Positions 62,100 to 64,000 of a stretch of 64,000 bases of DNA are shown here, one piece after another. Location of the stretch: the NCBI RefSeq assembly GCF_900113935.1, contig NZ_FORF01000013.1, positions 60,518 through 124,517 of the forward strand, in the 5' to 3' direction. The notes under the pieces were generated by a model. That model was given only the letters and a program-made list of their open reading frames with translations. It did not search any database and was not told the origin of the DNA. The translations under genes and the position numbers were made by a program. Each line of letters begins with the position of its first letter. Position 1 is the stretch's first letter. This DNA comes from Aquamicrobium aerolatum DSM 21857. Lineage in GTDB: Bacteria; Pseudomonadota; Alphaproteobacteria; Rhizobiales; Rhizobiaceae.

Positions 62100-64000
62100 T
62101 TATGTGCGCTTGTTCTGGCGATGTTCGACGAGGTCGTCGACGACGGTGGGGTCGGCGAGGGTTGAGGTGTCACCGAGCGCGCCGAAATCGTCCTCGGCGA
62201 TCTTGCGCAGGATGCGGCGCATGATCTTGCCCGAGCGGGTTTTCGGCAGGCCGGGCGCGAACTGCAACAGGTCAGGCGTGGCGATCGGGCCGATCTCCTG
62301 GCGCACATGCGCAATCAGCTCCTTGCGCAGCGCGTCGCTTGGCTCCTCGCCCTCCATCAGCGTGACATAGCAATAAATGCCCTGCCCCTTGATGTCGTGC
62401 GGATAGCCGACGACGGCGGCTTCCGACACCTTGTCATGCGCCACCAGCGCCGATTCGACTTCCGCCGTGCCCATCCGGTGCCCGGAGACGTTGAGCACGT
62501 CATCGACGCGGCCGGTGATCCAGTAATAGCCATCCTCATCGCGCCGGCAGCCATCGCCGGAAAAGTAGAGGCCCGGATAGGTAGCGAAATAGGTCTCGAT
62601 GAAGCGCTTGTGATCGCCATAGACGGTGCGCATCATGCCGGGCCAAGGTTCGGCGATACACAGATTGCCATCGGCAACGCCGTCGAGCACCTTGCCGTCA
62701 TTGTCGACCAGCACCGGCTCGACGCCGAAGAATGGCCGTGTCGCCGAGCCCGGTTTCAGGTCGGTCGCGCCGGGCAGTGGCGAGATCAGGATGCCGCCAT
62801 TTTCGGTCTGCCACCAGGTGTCGACAATCGGGATCTTCTTGTCGCCGACCTTGTCGAAATACCATTCCCAGGCTTCCGGATTGATCGGCTCGCCGACCGA
62901 ACCGAGCAGCTTCAGGCTCTGGCGTGACGACCGCTTGACCCACTCCTCGCCCGCGCCCATCAGCGCGCGGATAGCGGTCGGGGCGGTGTAGAAGATGTTG
63001 ACCTTGTGCTTGTCGACGACATCCCAGAACCGGCCGGCATCGGGATAGTTCGGCACGCCCTCGAACATCAGCGTCGTCGCGCCATTGGCGAGCGGGCCAT
63101 AGACGATGTAGCTGTGGCCGGTGACCCAGCCCACATCCGCGGTGCACCAGTAGATGTCGCCATCATGGTAGTCGAAGACATATTGATGCGTCATCGACGC
63201 ATAGACGAGATAGCCGCCGGTGGTGTGCAGCACCCCCTTCGGCTTGCCGGTCGAGCCGGAGGTGTAAAGGATGAACAGCGGGTCTTCCGCATTCATCTTT
63301 TCGGGTTCGCACACAGGTTCGACCGCGCGCACTTCGGCATGATACCAAAGATCGCGCCCCTCGACCCAGCCGATCTTGCCGCCGGTGCGGCGCACCACCA
63401 GCACATTCCTGACCGTGATGCCGTCACGGGCGGCAATGTCGACGGCCTTGTCGGCATTGACCTTAAGCGGAATTCCCTTGCCGCCGCGCAGGCCTTCATC
63501 GGCAGTGATGACGAAGGTGGATTTGCAATCGACGATCCGTCCGGCGAGCGCGTCGGGCGAAAAGCCGCCAAACACGATCGAATGGACCGCGCCGATGCGG
63601 GTGCAGGCCAGCATCGCATAGGCAGCTTCAGGGATCATCGGCATGTAGATGGTGACACGGTCGCCCTTCTTGACGCCGTGCTTCTTCATCACATTGGCAA
63701 GCCGGCAGACATGCTCGTGCAGCTCTCTATAGGTGATCTTCTTGTCGTCGAACGGATTGTCGCCTTCCCAGATGATCGCGGTCTGGTTGCCGCGCTTTTC
63801 CAGATGACGGTCGATGCAATTGTAGGAAACGTTGGTCTCGCCGTCCTCGAACCATTTGATCGAGACATCACCCTCAAACGAGGCGTTCTTCACCTTGGTG
63901 TAAGGCTTGAACCAGTCGATCCGCTTGCCATGCTCACCCCAGAACGCATCCGGATCGGCAACACTTGCTGCATACCAATTCAGATACGTCTCGTTGTCGA
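62100..64000 (-). CDS. acs: Acetyl-CoA synthetase, partial (runs off the right edge)
   Basis: AMP-forming acetyl-CoA synthetase, which activates acetate. The 5' end lies beyond the window; the visible part starts inside [12 protein letters not shown] sequence (reading to 64000) and covers about 630 residues. The adenylate-forming signature [13 protein letters not shown] is present, as are the WWQTE motif and the C-terminal [12 protein letters not shown] with the lysine regulated by acetylation. The frame stays open to the edge, so no truncation within the window is implied. It is convergent with the TadG-like gene. Confidence 0.96.
   Translation of the reverse strand, partial: DNETYLNWYAASVADPDAFWGEHGKRIDWFKPYTKVKNASFEGDVSIKWFEDGETNVSYNCIDRHLEKRGNQTAIIWEGDNPFDDKKITYRELHEHVCRLANVMKKHGVKKGDRVTIYMPMIPEAAYAMLACTRIGAVHSIVFGGFSPDALAGRIVDCKSTFVITADEGLRGGKGIPLKVNADKAVDIAARDGITVRNVLVVRRTGGKIGWVEGRDLWYHAEVRAVEPVCEPEKMNAEDPLFILYTSGSTGKPKGVLHTTGGYLVYASMTHQYVFDYHDGDIYWCTADVGWVTGHSYIVYGPLANGATTLMFEGVPNYPDAGRFWDVVDKHKVNIFYTAPTAIRALMGAGEEWVKRSSRQSLKLLGSVGEPINPEAWEWYFDKVGDKKIPIVDTWWQTENGGILISPLPGATDLKPGSATRPFFGVEPVLVDNDGKVLDGVADGNLCIAEPWPGMMRTVYGDHKRFIETYFATYPGLYFSGDGCRRDEDGYYWITGRVDDVLNVSGHRMGTAEVESALVAHDKVSEAAVVGYPHDIKGQGIYCYVTLMEGEEPSDALRKELIAHVRQEIGPIATPDLLQFAPGLPKTRSGKIMRRILRKIAEDDFGALGDTSTLADPTVVDDLVEHRQNKRT

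Noticed and set aside
1..64000. CRISPR arrays, mobile elements, tRNA or rRNA genes
   Set aside because: No repeat-spacer pattern, transposase, integrase, terminal inverted repeat or cloverleaf-like sequence was noticed by eye.

Overview
The window is a gene-dense, GC-rich stretch of an alphaproteobacterial chromosome. It most likely comes from the order Hyphomicrobiales (Rhizobiales), close to Phyllobacteriaceae such as Mesorhizobium; this rests on gene content and protein style, not on a database match. The supporting signs are the lptC-lptA-lptB-rpoN-hpf-ptsN block, a small heat-shock gene followed by DUF1150, an OlsB-type ornithine-lipid acyltransferase, a giant (about 1,590 residue) NAD-glutamate dehydrogenase, and the htpX-rsmB-heparinase-like-purH block. 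I found no tRNA, rRNA, CRISPR array, insertion sequence or prophage gene. The window cuts through a gene at each end: an EI24/CysZ-type membrane protein on the left and acs on the right.

Layout. 0-6 kb: nth, DUF2244, an Ada-like repair protein, ribokinase, a lone ModE-type DNA-binding domain, a nucleoside hydrolase, and hsp20-DUF1150. The hsp20 leader carries a ROSE-like RNA thermometer. 6-11 kb (minus strand): the envelope and nitrogen-PTS cluster. 11-20.9 kb (plus strand): sppA, ihfB, lapA-like, an ornithine cyclodeaminase-like gene, two RNA methyltransferases overlapping head to tail and followed at once by lspA, a YhdH/AcuI-type reductase, a hybrid histidine kinase and olsB. 20.9-30.5 kb: the accessory-looking part of the window. 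A five-gene branched-chain-amino-acid-type ABC importer (minus) diverges from a LigM-like tetrahydrofolate-dependent O-demethylase, a MetF-like reductase, a DUF1932 dehydrogenase and an extradiol (catechol 2,3-) dioxygenase (plus). 30.5-34.3 kb: mobA, adenine deaminase and a second nucleoside hydrolase (purine salvage). 34.3-44.5 kb: housekeeping and small regulators, including ppa, pdxY, a beta-carbonic anhydrase, a MarR/MFS pair, an M3 oligopeptidase and a LysR gene divergent from an SRPBCC gene. 44.5-64 kb: typA, a glyoxalase, an AhpD-like protein, NAD-glutamate dehydrogenase, a UMF1 transporter, purH, a heparinase II/III-like protein, rsmB, htpX, a DUF1674 protein, a TadG-like von Willebrand protein and acs.

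How the accessory part may work. The importer would bring in a methoxylated aromatic acid. The LigM-like enzyme would move its methyl group to tetrahydrofolate, the MetF-like enzyme would oxidise the resulting 5-methyl-THF back into the one-carbon pool, and the dioxygenase would open the resulting catechol ring. A shared palindrome, TGTATACA, lies upstream of the LigM-like gene, upstream of the MetF-like gene and in the importer's promoter region. It suggests one GntR/FadR-type regulator, encoded outside the window, controls the whole set. The true substrate is not shown by the sequence. This cluster and its candidate regulon are the best lead for something undescribed; the ROSE-like thermometer is the second.
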